Source of the DNA: Candidatus Uhrbacteria bacterium
GTDB taxonomy: Bacteria > Patescibacteriota > Patescibacteriia > UBA9934 > UBA11717
NCBI GenBank assembly: GCA_013203725.1
Contig: JABMPK010000002.1
Span: forward strand, 1-6,750
Length of the DNA: 6,750 nt
Reading direction: 5' to 3'
Shown: piece by piece, positions 3,758 through 6,750 of the stretch
Position numbering within the stretch: position 1 is the first letter of the stretch
Layout of the letters: every line of letters starts with the position of its first letter
Made by a program: the position numbers and the translations under genes
Notes under the pieces: model-generated
The model's database searches: none
Told to the model about the DNA's origin: nothing
What the model saw: the letters and a program-made list of their open reading frames with translations, nothing else

Positions 3758-6750
3758 CTATTCGTCGCTAGGCTCCTCAACCTCTTCCGCTTCCTCTTTC
3801 ACCTCTTCAACAACCTCTTCAACGTCATCCTCTTTCACTTCTGACTCTGCCTTCTCAGCAGACTCCTCCATGTCAGCTTCTACATCCGCTACAATGTCCG
3901 GTTCTTCACCATAGTCTGGACCTTCCTTCGCTTCGAGCGATCGGTCAAACTCTGGGTCATACGGTAGCGGATTCACGCCGGTACCCGCTGGAATCAACTT
4001 ACCAATGATAACGTTCTCCTTTAGTCCTGACAGCTTATCTACCTTTCCTGTAACCGCCGCGTTAATCAACACGCGTGACGTTTCCTGGAAAGACGCTGCA
4101 GACAACCATGAGTCCGTTGAAAGCGATACCTTGGTTATTCCTTGGAACAACTCATCGGCAACCGCTGGCGCCTGATTCTTTCGCAACTCAGCATTTGCGT
4201 CCAACCACGTACCTCGCTCCACAATCTCTCCTGGCAACAAAATCGTTGCTCCTGGCTCTGTGATTCGAACACGTGAGAACATCTGCTTCACAATAACTTC
4301 GATATGTTTGTTGTTTAGCTTCTGCCCTTGCGATGCGTAGATGAATTGAATTTCCTTGGAGACATATCGCTCAACAGCCTTCCGTCCCTTTGTCTGGAAC
4401 AGCAGCTGAAGATCCAAATGTCCTTCGGTAATCGCGTCTCCCGCCTCCACCTCGTCTCCATCCTTAACATAGATAGAGAAACCTGGCGGAATAACATACT
4501 CACGCACCTCACTCTTTTCAAACGTTATAATAACGTGTGTTTTTTCGATCCTTACAACTCCAGTAACCTCGGAAACCTGCTGCTCGCCACTGGATTTAAC
4601 GCACAAGATGTCACCAGCGCGGACTGTGTCGCCATCTTTGATCTTGAACTTTCCACCACGACCACACTTGTAAGTTGCCTCGTCCATCACACCGTAACGA
4701 ACGCGCACAATCTTCTGTCCTGGACGTGTGTCGATAATCTTTCGGCCAGTTCCAACTTGAACCGCCTCCTTTTCTACGACTTCTATCTCCACCTTACCAG
4801 GCATGTCTGTCATTATTGCTTTGTGCTTTGGTGTTCTAGCTTCGAATAGCTCTTCAACACGCGGAAGACCCTGCGTAATGTCTTTTCCGGCAACTCCTCC
4901 CATGTGGAAGGTACGCATAGTCAACTGCGTTCCAGGCTCTCCAATTGACTGAGCAGCGATGATTCCCACCGCTGTTCCGTGCTTCACTGGCTTGTTGTAT
5001 GCAAGGTCGTATCCGTAACATTTCTCACACAAACCTCGAGTCAATAGACATGACACAACGGATCGCATGCGAACTTCTTGAAGCTCGCTGCCAGACGACT
5101 CAATTTCTCGAATGTCATCTTCCATTACAAGGTCCCCTGCTTTTACGACTACCTTTCTTGTGCCAGGCTTCTTGATGTCGTCCAAGGTATGTCGTCCAAG
5201 GATTCGAACAACCAACGGTTCTCCAATTGCATCGGATTCTTCCTTGGTCAAAACAACTCCATCAACGTCTCCACAGTCCTCTGTAGTCACCACCACATCT
5301 TGCGCAACGTCTACAAGACGACGCGTAAGATACCCGGCGTTAGCTGTCTTCAAAGCTGTGTCGGTCAGTCCCTTTCGCACACCATGAGAAGAGATAAAGA
5401 ACTCCAAAACGTCCATTCCCTCTTTAAACGATCGCTTAACCGGAAGCTCAATAACCTCTCCAGACGCGGACTGCACTAGCCCCTTCATTCCAATCATCTG
5501 CGTTAGCTGCCCAATACTTCCACGGGCTCCAGACTCAATCATCGTGTACGCTGATCCTTCTTTAGGAAGAACATTATGTGAGAGTTTCTCGATCTGATCC
5601 TTTACGTCGGTCCAGATTTTCACAATCGCGCTATGTCGTTCGGACACTGTAAGCAATCCTTGAGCGTAGTGGTCGTCCACCTGACGAGCCTTCAACGATC
5701 CCGCTTCCATGATAGCTGGCTTCTCCACGATAGTAGGAAGCTCACTCATTCCCCAACTGAATCCTGAAAGTGTTGAGTATTTGAACCCAAGTGACTTCAA
5801 GTTATCTAGAACTTCAACGGTTCGTGCTCGTCCCAACTTCTCCAAAACTTCTCGAACGATAATTGATAGCTGCTTCTTTCCCATGGTCTCGTTAAAGTAC
5901 CCAAGTTCGTTCGGCAACATCTCGTTCACCAACAATCGTCCAACTGTAGTCTCGATTATTCCAAGCTCCGGCATTCGCACGTTGATAAGCTCTCGCATCC
6001 CAATCTTCTCATTACTGTACGCATATTCTGCATCGATCTGAGATGGGAACGACTTTCGCTTTCCTTCTTCTCGCTGATCCTTGTCGATAACCATTGAGAG
6101 GTAAAAACACCCCCAAACAATATCTTTTCCAGGTCGTGTAATTGGGTTTCCGTCAGACGGCTTTAGCAAGTTGTTGCTTGCAAGCATCAAGTGCTTTGCC
6201 TCCTGCTTTGCAGCACGAGTAAGCGGCACGTGAACGGCCATTTGGTCTCCATCAAAGTCGGCGTTGAAGGCGTCACAAACTAATGGGTGAACCTGTATCG
6301 CTTTTCCTTCAATCAAGATTGGTCGGAAAGCCTGAATTCCAAGACGGTGAAGCGTTGGAGCACGGTTCAATAGAACGTAGCTCGTAGTAACAATCTCTTC
6401 CAAGATATCCCACACCTCTGCCCTGTCCGCTTCAATAAAACGGTTAGCGCTTCGGATGTTGTAAACGAACTCTCGCTTGATCAACTTTGAAATAACGAAT
6501 GGTCGGAACAGCTCCAATGCCATGCGTTTTGGGATTCCACACTCTCCAAGTTTCAAGTGAGGTCCAACAACGATAACTGATCGTCCAGAGTAGTCGATTC
6601 GCTTTCCAAGCAAGTTCTGTCGGAATCGTCCCTGCTTTCCTTTCAGGTTGTCTGCAAGTGACTTCAACTGTCGCTTTCGTCCAGTCGCTGCAATAACCGT
6701 TTTACTGTGGCGAGCTGAGTTGTCTAGCAACGCGTCGACAGCCTCCTGCA
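3758..6750 (-). CDS. rpoC: DNA-directed RNA polymerase subunit beta', C-terminal ~1000 residues (5' end outside window)
   Basis: The beta' subunit forms one jaw of RNA polymerase and carries the active-site Mg2+. The reading frame is open through the right edge; the first visible residues QEAVDALLDN match a point near residue 310 of E. coli beta', so about 300 N-terminal residues are missing. Visible landmarks are KGKQGRFRQNLLGKR with DYSGRSVIVVGP, the catalytic NADFDGD (near 6265-6245), GARGSIGQLTQMIGMKG, SSHGVRKGLTDTALKTANAGYLTRRLVDVAQD, four zinc-site cysteines (EDCGD, then CLLTRGLCEKC), and the trigger-loop sequence SIGEPGTQLTMRTFHMGG. The large trigger-loop insertion of gammaproteobacteria is absent, since TFHMGG is followed directly by VAGKDITQGLPRVEELFEAR. 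The last 49 residues form an acidic tail with 26 Asp/Glu. The TTG at 6730 is internal, not a start. rpoB is expected beyond the edge. Confidence 0.98.
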   Translation of the reverse strand, partial: QEAVDALLDNSARHSKTVIAATGRKRQLKSLADNLKGKQGRFRQNLLGKRIDYSGRSVIVVGPHLKLGECGIPKRMALELFRPFVISKLIKREFVYNIRSANRFIEADRAEVWDILEEIVTTSYVLLNRAPTLHRLGIQAFRPILIEGKAIQVHPLVCDAFNADFDGDQMAVHVPLTRAAKQEAKHLMLASNNLLKPSDGNPITRPGKDIVWGCFYLSMVIDKDQREEGKRKSFPSQIDAEYAYSNEKIGMRELINVRMPELGIIETTVGRLLVNEMLPNELGYFNETMGKKQLSIIVREVLEKLGRARTVEVLDNLKSLGFKYSTLSGFSWGMSELPTIVEKPAIMEAGSLKARQVDDHYAQGLLTVSERHSAIVKIWTDVKDQIEKLSHNVLPKEGSAYTMIESGARGSIGQLTQMIGMKGLVQSASGEVIELPVKRSFKEGMDVLEFFISSHGVRKGLTDTALKTANAGYLTRRLVDVAQDVVVTTEDCGDVDGVVLTKEESDAIGEPLVVRILGRHTLDDIKKPGTRKVVVKAGDLVMEDDIREIESSGSELQEVRMRSVVSCLLTRGLCEKCYGYDLAYNKPVKHGTAVGIIAAQSIGEPGTQLTMRTFHMGGVAGKDITQGLPRVEELFEARTPKHKAIMTDMPGKVEIEVVEKEAVQVGTGRKIIDTRPGQKIVRVRYGVMDEATYKCGRGGKFKIKDGDTVRAGDILCVKSSGEQQVSEVTGVVRIEKTHVIITFEKSEVREYVIPPGFSIYVKDGDEVEAGDAITEGHLDLQLLFQTKGRKAVERYVSKEIQFIYASQGQKLNNKHIEVIVKQMFSRVRITEPGATILLPGEIVERGTWLDANAELRKNQAPAVADELFQGITKVSLSTDSWLSAASFQETSRVLINAAVTGKVDKLSGLKENVIIGKLIPAGTGVNPLPYDPEFDRSLEAKEGPDYGEEPDIVADVEADMEESAEKAESEVKEDDVEEVVEEVKEEAEEVEEPSDE

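Noticed and set aside
4328..4849. Plus-strand reading frame of 173 codons within rpoC
   Set aside because: It is antisense to the conserved C-terminal half of RpoC and shows no domain.
6728..6730. TTG as the start of rpoC
   Set aside because: The frame continues upstream with QEAVDAL, which is conserved internal RpoC sequence, so the gene is cut by the window edge.

Overview
The window looks like a piece of a small-genome, Patescibacteria/CPR-type (Parcubacteria-like) chromosome. Pointers are the style of the RpoC, RuvC and YebC sequences, weak or absent Shine-Dalgarno signals at most minus-strand genes, and a 'four helix bundle' (S23/TIGR02436) gene between housekeeping genes. The taxonomic call is inference. 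TGA is used as an ordinary stop (yebC, the exonuclease, the lipoprotein), so the code appears standard.

Layout, left to right. A tRNA-Gly(UCC) with encoded CCA lies at 4-79 on the minus strand, with a good promoter upstream at 119-147. After a short non-coding stretch (148-321) that holds one strong hairpin come ruvC (322-801), an S23 four-helix-bundle gene (911-1273) and yebC (1380-2105), all on the minus strand and transcribed in the order yebC, S23, ruvC. The S23 gene is bracketed by two related ~117-bp palindromic repeats (about 788-904 and 1272-1390) built from 7-nt units of the GGTTCAY type. These repeats fill the two intergenic gaps completely. They provide the ruvC start codon and first five codons, the S23 start codon and the yebC stop codon. 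yebC and ruvC are neighbours in many bacteria, so the S23-plus-repeats block reads as a cassette inserted between them.

Next, on the plus strand, is a gene of clearly different base composition (about 62-68% GC in lines counted, against 45-50% around it). It encodes a lipoprotein with a LysM-like segment and a compact von Willebrand A domain (2253-3092), with its own promoter (2171-2199) and a strong intrinsic terminator (3110-3143). It looks like a foreign single-gene unit dropped between minus-strand housekeeping genes.

The right half returns to the minus strand: a DEDDh exonuclease of the Rv2179c-like type (3143-3652), and the C-terminal ~1000 residues of RpoC, the RNA polymerase beta' subunit (3758 to beyond the right edge). 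RpoC ends in an unusual acidic tail and is followed at once by an intrinsic terminator (3725-3749) and a set of three 9-nt repeats.

The housekeeping content covers transcription (rpoC), translation (yebC, tRNA-Gly), Holliday-junction resolution (ruvC) and probable RNA processing (exonuclease). The two parts that depart from the background, and are the most worth following up, are the S23/palindrome cassette and the GC-rich lipoprotein island.
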